Assembly (NCBI GenBank): GCA_963664595.2
Contig: CAXXOK010000004.1
Span: forward strand, 62,001-126,000
DNA length: 64,000 nucleotides
Source of the DNA: CAXXOK01 sp963664595
Lineage (GTDB): Bacteria; Bacillota; Clostridia; Christensenellales; Aristaeellaceae
Direction: 5' to 3'
The notes under the pieces are model-generated. The model did no database searches and was not told the DNA's origin. It saw only the letters and a list, made by a program, of their open reading frames with translations. Below, piece by piece: positions 10,894 to 20,126 of this stretch. The first letter of the stretch is position 1. Each line of letters opens with the position of its first letter. A program made the translations under genes and the position numbers.

Positions 10894-11937
10894 TTACAAA
10901 AGCCCGCTCACGGAGCTGGTCAGGCTCGTCAGTGTGCGCGTGATGCCGCTCATCAGCGCGCCGCCCACACCCACGATCAACAGTATTTTGGTCAGCTCCG
11001 AAATGCAGATCAGCGACGCCTGCACCGGCACCGCCTGCTGCGGCTGAAGATTGGCCAGCTGCACAGCCATAGTACACAGCATAACATAGCTGAATACCAC
11101 ACCGAACAAAAGAGCAGCTATCGATAGATACGGTGTAATCATGCTGAACACCGCGGCCAGCAGCAGCGCGATAAGGTTTGGCAGTACGGTGATCGCGGTA
11201 AACCCCGACAGCAGCAAAAAGGAAACCTTGATCTGCCGCTTGGCGCTTAGGTAGATCATCGTTACCGCAACCGGTATCACAATGGAAATCATCTGGCACA
11301 CGGCGGCCACCCCGCCGATGGGCACGGCTACCCGTCCCGCCAGATACGCAACCCCCTGCTTAAGGCTTGCGGCGCTGCCCGCCAATTGCAGGCCGGTTAC
11401 GCTGCTCGTGATGGCAAACAGGGAGCCGAATATACCCCTGACCATCACCATAGCCGTCAGAAACGCCATGATCATCGACAGCAGGGCCAGCAGCCCGCCT
11501 GTAAACCGGTCCTCCCTGCGCACCATCCCCAGCAGGGTATCCATCGGACTGGTAAAAGCCCCCTTGACAACCCCAGGCAGATCCGACAGGATCTTGGCAA
11601 AGCTGCCGCCGGGGTTGAAGCTTTCACGCGACTGGGTTTGGTAGGGAGGCTGCATATCCTGGGACAGCCCATGGAGCAGCTGTTTGCGGTAGGTATGAAA
11701 CGCAGGCGTAGCATACTCCCGGGGCGGTTCCTCCCGTGTATAGCCGTTTGCCCTTGCGGACGGCGGCACACCCTGCTGATAGTCGTTTTGAGGATATTGT
11801 GGGTATTGGGGATTCTGCGGGTAACACGGGTATCCATCCTGTGCCACCCCGCCGGGACCCCCATTTGCAAAAAAGCCGCAAACCGGGCATTGCTGCTGGC
11901 CCGGCGGGATAAAATTACCGCAGTTGACACACCTCAT
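10894..11937 (-). CDS. Zinc-ribbon membrane protein (Yip1-like topology), function unknown
   Basis: A 347-residue protein beginning with a rubredoxin-like zinc ribbon (Cys3-x2-Cys6 and Cys17-x2-Cys20) and a proline/tyrosine/glutamine-rich linker containing short NPQYPQYPQ-type repeats (about 38-58). The C-terminal half (about 135-340) has roughly five hydrophobic segments in the arrangement seen in Yip1-domain proteins. Its start overlaps the stop of the DUF354 gene by four bases, so it is the last gene of that minus-strand group. Such zinc-ribbon/Yip1 proteins are common in Clostridia but have no established role. Membrane location is clear; function is not. Confidence 0.7.
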   Translation of the reverse strand: MRCVNCGNFIPPGQQQCPVCGFFANGGPGGVAQDGYPCYPQNPQYPQYPQNDYQQGVPPSARANGYTREEPPREYATPAFHTYRKQLLHGLSQDMQPPYQTQSRESFNPGGSFAKILSDLPGVVKGAFTSPMDTLLGMVRREDRFTGGLLALLSMIMAFLTAMVMVRGIFGSLFAITSSVTGLQLAGSAASLKQGVAYLAGRVAVPIGGVAAVCQMISIVIPVAVTMIYLSAKRQIKVSFLLLSGFTAITVLPNLIALLLAAVFSMITPYLSIAALLFGVVFSYVMLCTMAVQLANLQPQQAVPVQASLICISELTKILLIVGVGGALMSGITRTLTSLTSSVSGLL

Positions 11938-12989
11938 GGCTTTGCTCCCGTTCCCGCCAATTGGTCGATTTCACGGATAAACAGATCGTTGATATCGTTC
12001 TTCTCAGCCAGCAGCCGTTCCCGTTTTGCCTGGCCAAGCGCTTCCAGATTACGCGTGCCGAGCAGCGCCACCGCCTTGTCCGCCGCTTTTTCATAGCGGT
12101 CCTGATCATGAAAACAATACAGCAGATCAAACCGTTCGCTCTGCTCCCTTGTGGAGCCCGAACGGATTTCGTTTACATACAGCGCGTGGGTGCCCAGCAC
12201 CACGGCCTCGCTGGCCATGGTCGCGCCCTCGCTGTACACAAGCCTGGCAAAGGCCAGCACATGGTGCACCAGCGGGTAGGGCGTCCGCAGGCGGTAAGGC
12301 TCCAGCGTATCGCACAAAGGTTTTTCGCTGCTCACCCATACACGCACGCCGGTGGCCTCCAGCCGTTTGATCAGCTGCAGCTTTTCCGCGTCGTTCAGGC
12401 CATGCTTGCCCACGTCGTGGCTGGCGTTCCACGCCACAAAACGCGCGAGCACATACGGCTCGTCGGGATTGAAGCCCGCCTCCCGGAGCACCTCCCGGCT
12501 GGGCGTAAACACACTGGGATGCAGGTAGAACAGCTCCTTATAGGTATCCACCCGCTGCTGCGCCTTGCCCAGATCCGTTAAAAAGGTGCGGGGGGTAAGG
12601 ATTTTGGTGGACAGGCGCTTGCAGATTTTCAAACTGAACTTGGATACCTCGGTATCCTCATAGATCAGGTGCGGCCTGCGGCAAATCCACGCCGCGATCG
12701 CCATCATCGGGGAAGCGCGTCCGATAAGTATATCAGGGTGAAAGCGCAGCGCATGCAGCGTGTGATTAATGCACATGCGAAAAAAAAGCCATCCCTTTTC
12801 CACAATATTCTTGCCGGTGCCCCTTGCGCACAGCTCGTACGCAATATCATATCCCTCCAGCAGGGAAACCGCTCCGTCCTTATCGATGGCAAGCACCCGC
12901 ACCTCATCGCCGCGTTCGTTCAGGCGTTTGATGATATGGTGAAACTGATGCACCCACGCGGGGTGCTGGATGGAAATCATGATTTTCAT
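11934..12989 (-). CDS. DUF354 family protein, glycosyltransferase-like fold
   Basis: A 351-residue protein matching the DUF354 family by its opening MKIMISIQHPAWVHQFHH, by YEDTEVSKFS (about 130) and by ARFVAWNASHD (about 200). The family is related in fold to GT-B glycosyltransferases and UDP-GlcNAc 2-epimerases and is usually found among surface polysaccharide genes. Here it sits next to a GT2 glycosyltransferase, which supports that reading. The catalytic activity has not been established for the family as far as I know. A repeat element (13018-13182) lies between it and the upstream GT2 gene, which may affect co-transcription. Confidence 0.75.
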   Translation of the reverse strand: MKIMISIQHPAWVHQFHHIIKRLNERGDEVRVLAIDKDGAVSLLEGYDIAYELCARGTGKNIVEKGWLFFRMCINHTLHALRFHPDILIGRASPMMAIAAWICRRPHLIYEDTEVSKFSLKICKRLSTKILTPRTFLTDLGKAQQRVDTYKELFYLHPSVFTPSREVLREAGFNPDEPYVLARFVAWNASHDVGKHGLNDAEKLQLIKRLEATGVRVWVSSEKPLCDTLEPYRLRTPYPLVHHVLAFARLVYSEGATMASEAVVLGTHALYVNEIRSGSTREQSERFDLLYCFHDQDRYEKAADKAVALLGTRNLEALGQAKRERLLAEKNDINDLFIREIDQLAGTGAKP

Positions 12990-13017
12990 GCGTGTAATCC
13001 TTCCGTCCTGCAGTGCT

Positions 13018-13182
13018 GGTAGGGAAACGCTGCATAAAGCAGTTGTGCGATGGTACGTCAGCTTTTCGTCAGGCTGGGGCTTTGGAACCTGAAGCAGCAG
13101 CGCTGCGTTGAAGGTTTCGCGGCCCAGGCTGCCAGAAAGACAACGCGGCAGCGCGCAGGGAATTTATGCAGCGTTTACCAAA
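13018..13182 (+). repeat. Dispersed hairpin repeat, copy A
   Basis: Outer arms GGGAAACGCTGCATAAA (13022-13038) and TTTATGCAGCGTTTACC (13163-13179) are near-perfect inverse complements. Inside are the shared motifs TTGTGCGATGGTACGT, GCAGCAGCGCTGCG and CAACGCGGCAGCGC. It fills the gap between the stop of the GT2 gene (9 bases away) and the start of the DUF354 gene. See copies at 19959, 36584, 40157 and 51156. Confidence 0.85.
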
Positions 13183-13190
13183 ACCTCGGT

Positions 13191-14147
13191 CTACTCCTGC
13201 TCTGCCTTTTTATCGTATTCCAGTTTCTTCACGCGGTATAAAAGCTCCTCGTTGATCTTGCGGTTGGCGGACACGGCATCGGCCAGAATGCCGAAAATGC
13301 CGACCTGAAACCCGATCACCATCAGCATCACGCCCAGCAGCAGCGATTGCACATGCCCGTTGCCGCCGCCCGTGAAGAAAAACACCAGAAAGCGGATCAT
13401 AAACGCCAGCCCGCCCAGCAGCATAATCACGCTGGTGGTACCGAACACCTTCAGCGGCTTCACCTGTGCATACGTGCGCAATATGGTTGCGCCCGACCGC
13501 TGGATATAGTTGCCGGTGGATTTGAACAGCCGGGATTCCCGCAGCTTCCGGTTGGTGCGGATGGGCACGTTATCCACCGCAATCTTCTGCCGTCCCGCCA
13601 GGATGATGGTTTCCAGCGTGTAGGAATAATCGCTTAAAACAATCAGCCGCATGGCCGCGTCGCGCGAGTAGGCGCGAAAGCCGCTGGTCGTGTCGTGGAT
13701 ATCGGCGTTGGCGGCGCGGCGCACTACCCTGCTGCCGATTTTCTGGAGTTTCTTTTTCATCGGCGAAAAGTGTTCGATGGTATCGGTTTCCCTGTCCCCC
13801 ACCACAAAATCGGCTCTGCCTTCCAAGATGGGCCCGATGAGCTTGGGAATATCCTGTCCGCAGTATTGGTTGTCTCCATCCGTGTTCACGATGATGTCCG
13901 CGCCCAGACGCAGGCAGGCGTCAATCCCGGTCATAAAGCTCTTGGCAAGCCCCGCGTTCTGTTTTTGACACACGATATGGTTTACGCCGATTTCCCGCGC
14001 CACATCCACCGTTTTGTCGCGGCTTCCGTCGTCGATGATCAGAACCTCAATGGTATCGATTCCGTTGATCTGCCTGGGCAGGTCGGCATAGGTAACCGGC
14101 AGTGTCTTCTCCTCGTTATAGCAAGGAATCTGAATGATCAGCTTCAT
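13191..14147 (-). CDS. GT2 glycosyltransferase with two C-terminal membrane helices (DPM1/GtrB-like)
   Basis: A 318-residue family 2 glycosyltransferase. The GT-A domain begins LIIQIPCYNEEKTLP and has the acceptor/nucleotide motifs LIIDDGSRDKT (about 40-50) and NTDGDNQY (DxD, about 88-95). The C-terminal part carries two hydrophobic segments (about 225-250 and 262-290), the layout of GtrB/polyprenyl-phosphate sugar transferases that load a sugar onto undecaprenyl phosphate at the membrane. The ATG at 14147 is chosen for its AAAGGAG site; an in-frame ATG upstream lacks one. The neighbouring 580-residue polytopic DUF6020 protein upstream could be the enzyme using the lipid-linked sugar (inference). 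Confidence 0.85.
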   Translation of the reverse strand: MKLIIQIPCYNEEKTLPVTYADLPRQINGIDTIEVLIIDDGSRDKTVDVAREIGVNHIVCQKQNAGLAKSFMTGIDACLRLGADIIVNTDGDNQYCGQDIPKLIGPILEGRADFVVGDRETDTIEHFSPMKKKLQKIGSRVVRRAANADIHDTTSGFRAYSRDAAMRLIVLSDYSYTLETIILAGRQKIAVDNVPIRTNRKLRESRLFKSTGNYIQRSGATILRTYAQVKPLKVFGTTSVIMLLGGLAFMIRFLVFFFTGGGNGHVQSLLLGVMLMVIGFQVGIFGILADAVSANRKINEELLYRVKKLEYDKKAEQE

Positions 14148-14186
14148 GCTGTTTGCTCCTTTTTTTGTAATCAATGAACCCGCCTA

Positions 14187-15929
14187 TTATAGCGCGATCG
14201 AATCGGATTTGCGAATCGCCCGGGCGGCCATGCCCAACAGCAGCGGGGCCGCGAAATAGATGGGCATCGCATAGCGGAAATACCCGTTGACGGGCGAGAA
14301 AAAGCAGCCCAGCAGCGTAAGCAGCGCAGGCAGCATGGGCAGCAGCATCCGCCATTGCCGGGTCATGAGCGCCACCACTAACGCAAACAGCGTAATCCAG
14401 CCGTACAGCCCCGGCGCGGCCAGAATACGGAACGGCGCGTAGGTCAGCAGGCGTTTGAGGGCGGCTTCCAGCGCCAGGGAACTGGGATTGACCGTGAACG
14501 CGAACCTCCCCTCCAGGGGTTTGATGCTGTCCTCCTCACCCAGCAGGAAGGTGGGTTTGATGGTGGAAACAAAGCCGGGCATCACATAGCCGTAGCTGTT
14601 GTGGAAAAATGCCAGCAGATAGGTTGCGGGCTGCTCCAGCCCCAGCCGCGCCCACGCCGCAAAGAAGGCGCTCTTTTGCCCGGCCGTGGCATCCTGCCGC
14701 CAAAGATTTTTCACGGCGTCGCTGAGCTCGCCGTTGTAGGCTTCCTTGAGCTGGTCTACAGGCAGCACGGCGTCAATATCCGCATAGTATGCCTCGGGCA
14801 GCGTTTCGTTGGTTACCACGCGCGCCACCTGCTGCAGCGGCGTGGAGAGGATTTCCGTTTCGGGACTCTTTTCCGCCGACAGCCACGGGATGACCGCCGC
14901 ATACAGAATAAACAGTACGGACGCCGTAACCGCCATGGCGTACACCGTTGCGCGCCAGATCTGGTTATGCCGGACAAGCGACCAGATCAGCACCGCCGTC
15001 AGCGTGACCGCCGCCAGCCCGATGCCCGCATTGCGCAGCAGCACACACAGCACCGCGCTTACCGAAAGGGCGATGGTATCGCGCCGCGTCACCGTTTCGC
15101 TGCGGGTAATCCGCCAGAGTAACAGCATCAGCCACAGCACCGCCATGGCAAAGTTCGTATCCTTTCCGATGCAAAACGCAAACAGCGGAAATATGGGGCA
15201 CAGCGCGTAAAACATCACCGCCAGCAGCACAAGCCATGCGGGTGCGCCGCCCCTGGCCATCATCGAGACCGTATGCCCCAAGAGCCATGCCATGAGCAGC
15301 CCCTGCACGAGGATATACAGCGCCACGGCGGCGTTCCCCGACTGGAAAATCCCCTGTCCGATTTTAGCAAACAGCCAGATCAGTCCGGTTTGAAACAGCG
15401 GGTTGGCGTTGCTGAGCGCCTTGATGCCGAAAATTTCGAAAAGCTCCGCAATGGAATCATTGGATACCGTACCCGGCCAAACCGCGGCCAGGTAGGGCAG
15501 CCAGCAGAGCATCAGCACAAGCCCGTAGGCCCAGGCCGGAACCTGCCGGGTGGCCAGCCTGCGGTTTCTCATCGCTTCCCATACCAGCACCATACCCATG
15601 TAAAACGCCGGCACGCGGCCCGCAAAGTAAAACAGCGCCTTGCCCTTGTGTGCCAGCACCAGCGCCGCCGACCCCGCCTGATCAAAGCTGGCGCCCAGTG
15701 TAACCACAGCCGCAAAAACAGCCGCTGTAATCCACAGCGGCCACTGAGCAAACGCGCGTGGCATCCGCCACAGTGCCAGGTACCCAAAAATCATGGCGGC
15801 AGGCATGAACACCTGCATAAAAAACGAAAAATATCCCGTTTTGGACAGGGATATACTCATGGCGGCAAGCGAAAGGCCCCAGCACAGGACCAACAAACCT
15901 ACCTTGCCGATGGCGCGGCGATTCTGCAC
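14187..15929 (-). CDS. Polytopic membrane protein, DUF6020-like
   Basis: A 580-residue protein with about a dozen hydrophobic segments and one soluble loop (about 365-470) that includes ETEILSTPLQQVARVV and YVMPGF, features I associate with the DUF6020 family. Overall architecture resembles GT-C lipid-sugar-dependent glycosyltransferases: many helices plus one large external loop. It starts with GTG at 15929 after GAGGGGGG and precedes the GT2 gene by 39 bases, so the two are likely co-transcribed. A pairing of a GtrB-like loader with a GT-C-like transferase would decorate a surface polymer; this is inference from context. Confidence 0.65.
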   Translation of the reverse strand: MQNRRAIGKVGLLVLCWGLSLAAMSISLSKTGYFSFFMQVFMPAAMIFGYLALWRMPRAFAQWPLWITAAVFAAVVTLGASFDQAGSAALVLAHKGKALFYFAGRVPAFYMGMVLVWEAMRNRRLATRQVPAWAYGLVLMLCWLPYLAAVWPGTVSNDSIAELFEIFGIKALSNANPLFQTGLIWLFAKIGQGIFQSGNAAVALYILVQGLLMAWLLGHTVSMMARGGAPAWLVLLAVMFYALCPIFPLFAFCIGKDTNFAMAVLWLMLLLWRITRSETVTRRDTIALSVSAVLCVLLRNAGIGLAAVTLTAVLIWSLVRHNQIWRATVYAMAVTASVLFILYAAVIPWLSAEKSPETEILSTPLQQVARVVTNETLPEAYYADIDAVLPVDQLKEAYNGELSDAVKNLWRQDATAGQKSAFFAAWARLGLEQPATYLLAFFHNSYGYVMPGFVSTIKPTFLLGEEDSIKPLEGRFAFTVNPSSLALEAALKRLLTYAPFRILAAPGLYGWITLFALVVALMTRQWRMLLPMLPALLTLLGCFFSPVNGYFRYAMPIYFAAPLLLGMAARAIRKSDSIAL

Positions 15930-16163
15930 AGCGGGCCCCCCTCAAACGATCCGTTTCCGTTGCCAGTATTTTATCGTTTTTTATACACGCTGTCAAACAG
16001 TCCGGGCTTCCGGCAACGCCTTGTCTGGCAGGCGCCGGCGCCGGGCACCGGCACATACCGGATGTAAAACTTTCTGGTGGGTATGCTCCCCGCCAGGGCG
16101 CGCAGGCCCTGTGCAGCCGCCATTCCCGATACGCGGAAATGCCGGAAAGAATTGGCTTGTGGG
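15930..16163. other. Divergent intergenic region between DUF6020 and DUF5711 genes
   Basis: Holds the upstream regions of two divergent genes. A GC-rich palindromic stretch (GGCGCCGGCGCCGGGCACCGG, near 16030-16050) could fold as a hairpin. No open frame or RNA gene was recognised. Confidence 0.4.
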
Positions 16164-16192
16164 TTGTCAGGCCGCCTGCTTTTCGTTATAAT
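16164..16192 (+). promoter_or_regulatory. Sigma-A promoter of the DUF5711-cvpA-prsA group
   Basis: TTGTCA (16164-16169) and TATAAT (16187-16192) with a 17-bp spacer; predicted start near 16199, about 40 bases before the DUF5711 ATG. Confidence 0.8.
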
Positions 16193-16241
16193 AGAGTTTA
16201 GACTTCCTGTCAACGATAATGGAATGGAAAGGGCATGACCC

Positions 16242-17351
16242 ATGTTAAAGCGATTGCGGTCTATCGGAATCCTGGCGGTGATCCTTTCCGTTGTCGTGGT
16301 AGTGATCATCCTGATCGTGTCGCTGGCAGGCCGCTCGCCGGTAACCAAGGTCAAGGCATACCGTCTGCCCTGTGATTACTCGGAGAATATCAAGCCGTTC
16401 GGGCAGTATGTGCTGTTCTACGACGGTGTCAGCATTCACTGCATGAGCGCCACAGGCACGGTGCGCTGGTCATTCCAGATCGGCAGCGACGCGGGGTTTT
16501 CCGCGGGCGAAGATGTGCTGGCCGCCTGGACGGGATCCACCATCTACGTGATCGACAGAAACGGCAATTCCTCCTATAACGATAATCTAGGCGAAACCAT
16601 CCAGTTTGCGCGCGTAGGCAAGCAGTATGTCGCCGCCGTGGTGGGCGATGATACCAACCCCAGCCTGCTGGTAAAGGATCATTACGGCGCGCACATGGAT
16701 ATGGAAACCGACGCCTACGAATATTACATGCTGCTGGATGTCGGCTTTTACGGCAAGAACGGCGAATATATGTGGACGCTCGCCCTGGATTTTTACGGTA
16801 CGGGCTCCAATACTGTCCTGAACACCTTCGAGGTTGGCAAGATGAACACGGGCTCGGTATCGCTGGGCGAGCCGATTACCTATGCGGCGCTGTTTGAAAA
16901 CAGCGTGCTGCGCGTCATCAACACGCGCAAAATGCTCTCCTTCAACTACCGCGGCACCGAGGATACCACCTCCAGCGTGCTGGTGTACGGCTGGAAGCTG
17001 ATGGGCTACGAGGTGCCGGACCGCGGCAATGCGTTGATCCTGTTCGCCCCCACCTCCCAGACCGACAGCGTGTTCGATATCCGCGAGCTGCGCCTGATCT
17101 CCGGCAGCACGGATCACCAGTACAGCCTGCCCGATACCTGCATCGGCGCTACAGTATGGAGCCGGAATATCTACGCCCTCAGCAAGGATACGCTGTACCG
17201 TGCCGCAACGACGGATAACCGCTTTACCGCCTACGAGCTGCCGATGGAAACGGATGCCACGCGCTATATCGGCACGCTGACCAACGGAAATATTCTGGTT
17301 GCCTGTAATAACGAAGTGTACGTATTAACCCTGCCGAGCGCGCCGCGCTGA
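16242..17351 (+). CDS. DUF5711 family membrane-anchored protein
   Basis: A 369-residue protein with one N-terminal transmembrane helix (about 9-32) and an external domain rich in repeated beta-strand pairs such as GQYVLFYDGVSIHCM and EDVLAAWTGSTIYVID, suggesting a beta-propeller like those of quinoprotein or BamB-type proteins. This fits DUF5711, a Clostridia family of unknown function. It is separated by 23 bases from a CvpA gene and lies upstream of a PrsA-like foldase; the trio shares one visible promoter. A scaffold role at the membrane is plausible but not shown. Confidence 0.7.
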   Translation: MLKRLRSIGILAVILSVVVVVIILIVSLAGRSPVTKVKAYRLPCDYSENIKPFGQYVLFYDGVSIHCMSATGTVRWSFQIGSDAGFSAGEDVLAAWTGSTIYVIDRNGNSSYNDNLGETIQFARVGKQYVAAVVGDDTNPSLLVKDHYGAHMDMETDAYEYYMLLDVGFYGKNGEYMWTLALDFYGTGSNTVLNTFEVGKMNTGSVSLGEPITYAALFENSVLRVINTRKMLSFNYRGTEDTTSSVLVYGWKLMGYEVPDRGNALILFAPTSQTDSVFDIRELRLISGSTDHQYSLPDTCIGATVWSRNIYALSKDTLYRAATTDNRFTAYELPMETDATRYIGTLTNGNILVACNNEVYVLTLPSAPR

Positions 17352-17374
17352 CGCCAGGCAACGGAGGAAACGAA

Positions 17375-18088
17375 TTGAACGCCATTGATTACGGCATCGT
17401 GATCCTGATCCTGATCTTTACGCTGTTCGGGTTTTACAGAGGATTTCTGCAATCCCTGCTGAACCTGGGCGGATGCCTGTTTTCGTTTGCCGCGAGCTTC
17501 TGGCTGTTTCCCAAGCTGTCCGACGCGATCAGCTCCAACACCGAGATTGTGCGCCTGCTCTCCGGCTATACAGATTCCGGCAGCGTGCTGGGGGATCTGG
17601 ACCTTTCCAGTTTGTCCGTCAATACGCTGAGCACGACGAACATATCCGCTATCGTCAGTAAGGCTGGACTGCCCGACCCCATCGGCAGGCTGCTGCAGGC
17701 CAACCTGTCGGAGAAAGCATTTTCGCCGCTGGGCAATCTGGCGACCAACGTAGGCGATTATATCAATCAGACGATCCTCTCCGTCAGCATCAATGTGGTC
17801 AGCTTCATTGTATGCTTCATCCTGTGTTTTTTGGTCGTCACCATCCTGATCAATCTGCTGCGGACGGTATTCCGTTTTCCGCTCCTCAGGCAGCTGGACT
17901 GGATGGTGGGCGGGGTGTTTGGTTTCGTGATTGGCTGTGTCTTATGTTTTGTGTTCTTCACCGCGATGCCTGTTTTGCAAAGCCTGATCCCGCTGGAAAA
18001 CTTTCAGCAGATGGTGGATGAAAGCGCGCTGGCGGGAATCTTCCAAAACGGCAATCTTGTGATTTCCATCATGAATCGCAGGCTCTGA
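17375..18088 (+). CDS. CvpA family membrane protein
   Basis: A 237-residue protein with four hydrophobic segments. The opening NAIDYGIVILILIFTLFGF, then RGFLQSLLNLGG, is the CvpA signature (colicin V production protein family, linked in other bacteria to envelope integrity). Residues about 60-135 form a soluble loop. The start is TTG at 17375 behind GGAGGA; no ATG is available in a better position. Located 23 bases after the DUF5711 gene and 49 before the PrsA-like gene. The biochemical role is unknown. Confidence 0.8.
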   Translation: MNAIDYGIVILILIFTLFGFYRGFLQSLLNLGGCLFSFAASFWLFPKLSDAISSNTEIVRLLSGYTDSGSVLGDLDLSSLSVNTLSTTNISAIVSKAGLPDPIGRLLQANLSEKAFSPLGNLATNVGDYINQTILSVSINVVSFIVCFILCFLVVTILINLLRTVFRFPLLRQLDWMVGGVFGFVIGCVLCFVFFTAMPVLQSLIPLENFQQMVDESALAGIFQNGNLVISIMNRRL

Positions 18089-18137
18089 GGTTTGGAAGTA
18101 TATGATAGGATTTTATTAATCGAAGGAGGACCTACCT

Positions 18138-19862
18138 ATGGAAACCAAACCGGAGAAAACTACGGGAAAATCCAACCTATTCACAATAGTGCTAAGCCTC
18201 TTGCTGGTTATTTCGCTTGTGCTCAACGTTGTGCTGTATCTGGATAAAGGCACCCTGCGCGACAAAGCGGATACGCTGACCGGTGACAACATGGCCCTTA
18301 CCGACCAGCTTGCGGCGGCAAACCAGACCCTTGAAAAGCTGACCGCGGATACCGCGGATGCCAGTGCTGCGATGGCCGCGCTGCAAACCGAATACGACAC
18401 CTATCAAGCCGACGCCAAAACCGCACTGGACGCGGCCGTGCAAAAGGGCGAAGCTGATGTGAAGGCCGCCCAGGAAGAAGGCGCGCAGGCGCTTGCCACG
18501 CTGCAAGCGGCGTACGACGCTTACAAGGCGGAAACCGATGCCGCCCTGGCGCAGACAGCGGAGGTTAAGCCTGTGGAGTACGAAGCCGTGGAAGAAGCGC
18601 CCGTAGAAGCCACCGCTTCAGCGGAAGAACCCGCGGACGCCGTTCCCGCCTTCTCCCTCGCCGCGGACGCCGTGGTAGCCACCGTAAACGGAGAGGATAT
18701 CACGGGCGCGATGGTGAAGGCTCAGTATGATAGCCTCCTTGACTACTACGGAGAGCCGACTGCCGATTACGTAGAATACTACTATGCCTATGCCATGGAG
18801 CAGGCAATTACCGAGGTTTTGATGCGTCAAACGGCTGCCGAGCTTGGGCTGAATCAGCTTACGCAGGAGGAAATCGAAGCGGTTTATGCCACCTCCGACA
18901 AGGCCTGGACAGAAGCGCTGGACAGCTATGTATCCTATTACTTCACCCTCACCGATGAATCTACCGACGAGGAAAAGGCCGATGCATACGCGCAGGCAGA
19001 GGCATATTACAAAGAGCAGGGATACACACAGGAATCCCTTCGTGAAGACTATCTGGAATATGATAATTATGACCGGGTCACCTCCGAGCTTTTCAAGGAT
19101 ATCAACGTTACAGATGAAGAGGTAGCCGCCGACTATCAGGATGCCGTTACCAGCGACCGGGCGCTGTACGAGTTTGACGCTGACGCCTATGAGACGCAGG
19201 TCATGATGTTCCAATACGGATATGCCGACGCTCTGCCCTGGTATCATCCCGAAGGCTATCGCTATGTAAAGCACATCCTGCTTTCCGTGGACAGCGATCT
19301 GATGGCTGCGTACACCGATCTGGCCGCAAAGTATGAAGCGCAGTCCAGCGCCGATGCCACGGCCACAGATACAGCCGAAGAGCCCGTAACCGCCGATCAG
19401 GTTGCGGAAGCCAAGGCCGCTGTGATTGCCTCGGTACAGGTGCAAATCGACGATATCAACAATCAGCTTGCCCAAGGCGCTTCCTTTGAGGATCTGATCG
19501 CGCTGTACGGCACGGATCCCGGTATGACCAGCGGCAGCTATCCTGACGGATATGAAGTATCGGAAGCTTCCGTCGGCTTTGTAACCGAGTTTGTGAATGC
19601 CGCCTTCTCCCTGAAAGCGATCGGCGATGTGAGCGAGCCCTTCCTCAGCGAATACGGCGTGCACATTGTTAAATACGTGGGCGATGTTCCCAGCGGCCCC
19701 GTGGAACTGACCGACGATGAAGCGGCGCTGATCCGTGAGAGCCTGCAAACCGAAAAGGAAACCGAAATCATGAACGCCTGGCACGATGCCGCCGACATCC
19801 AGTATACCGGCCTCATCCGTTCCATTGATGAAATCCAGGCAGAAGAAACCGTTACCGAATAA
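18138..19862 (+). CDS. PrsA/SurA-like peptidyl-prolyl cis-trans isomerase, membrane anchored
   Basis: A 574-residue extracytoplasmic folding factor. In order: a short cytoplasmic tail, a transmembrane helix (about 16-37), an alanine-rich coiled coil (about 45-140), an acidic linker, and a SurA-N-like chaperone region starting VVATVNGEDITG (about 174). A divided parvulin-like domain follows: YVKHILL (about 377), then an insert of about 55 residues, then FEDLIALYGTDPGM and EPFLSEYGVHIVKYV (about 450-515). It is larger than classical PrsA and anchored by a helix instead of a lipid. It follows AAGGAGG and is followed by a strong terminator. The partial gene at 1-291 is a probable paralogue. Confidence 0.82.
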   Translation: METKPEKTTGKSNLFTIVLSLLLVISLVLNVVLYLDKGTLRDKADTLTGDNMALTDQLAAANQTLEKLTADTADASAAMAALQTEYDTYQADAKTALDAAVQKGEADVKAAQEEGAQALATLQAAYDAYKAETDAALAQTAEVKPVEYEAVEEAPVEATASAEEPADAVPAFSLAADAVVATVNGEDITGAMVKAQYDSLLDYYGEPTADYVEYYYAYAMEQAITEVLMRQTAAELGLNQLTQEEIEAVYATSDKAWTEALDSYVSYYFTLTDESTDEEKADAYAQAEAYYKEQGYTQESLREDYLEYDNYDRVTSELFKDINVTDEEVAADYQDAVTSDRALYEFDADAYETQVMMFQYGYADALPWYHPEGYRYVKHILLSVDSDLMAAYTDLAAKYEAQSSADATATDTAEEPVTADQVAEAKAAVIASVQVQIDDINNQLAQGASFEDLIALYGTDPGMTSGSYPDGYEVSEASVGFVTEFVNAAFSLKAIGDVSEPFLSEYGVHIVKYVGDVPSGPVELTDDEAALIRESLQTEKETEIMNAWHDAADIQYTGLIRSIDEIQAEETVTE

Positions 19863-19903
19863 AACGGGATACTTACCAAAAACCATAGCTTCAAACATAC
19901 TTC

Positions 19904-19936
19904 AACGGGCGGCCGCAAAGGCCGCCCGTTCCTGCT
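19904..19936 (+). terminator. Terminator after the PrsA-like gene
   Basis: AACGGGCGGCC and GGCCGCCCGTT form a perfect 11-bp stem with a GCAAA loop, 42 bases after the stop. The following CCTGCTGTTAT is only moderately T-rich. Confidence 0.75.
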
Positions 19937-19958
19937 GTTATAAGGTGGAGTCAAGGTT

Positions 19959-20126
19959 GCTGGGTAAGCGATGAATAAAGCGCTTGTGCGATGGTGCGTT
20001 AGATTTTTGTCGGGTTGTGCAAGCCCAACCCGAAAGTGTAGCAGCGCTGCGTCGAGGGTTCTGCAAGCCCAGCCCGGCGGAAATATGACGTGCTAACACA
20101 TAAGGGATTTGTTCAGCGCTTACCTG
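19959..20126 (+). repeat. Dispersed hairpin repeat, copy B
   Basis: Outer arms GGTAAGCGATGAATAAA (19963-19979) and TTTGTTCAGCGCTTACC (20107-20123). Core motifs GCTTGTGCGATGGTGCGTTAG and TAGCAGCGCTGCGTCGAGG match the other copies in the same orientation. Compared with copy A, both arms differ at matching positions (GTAAAC/GTTTAC against GTAAGC/GCTTAC), so pairing is kept. Confidence 0.85.
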
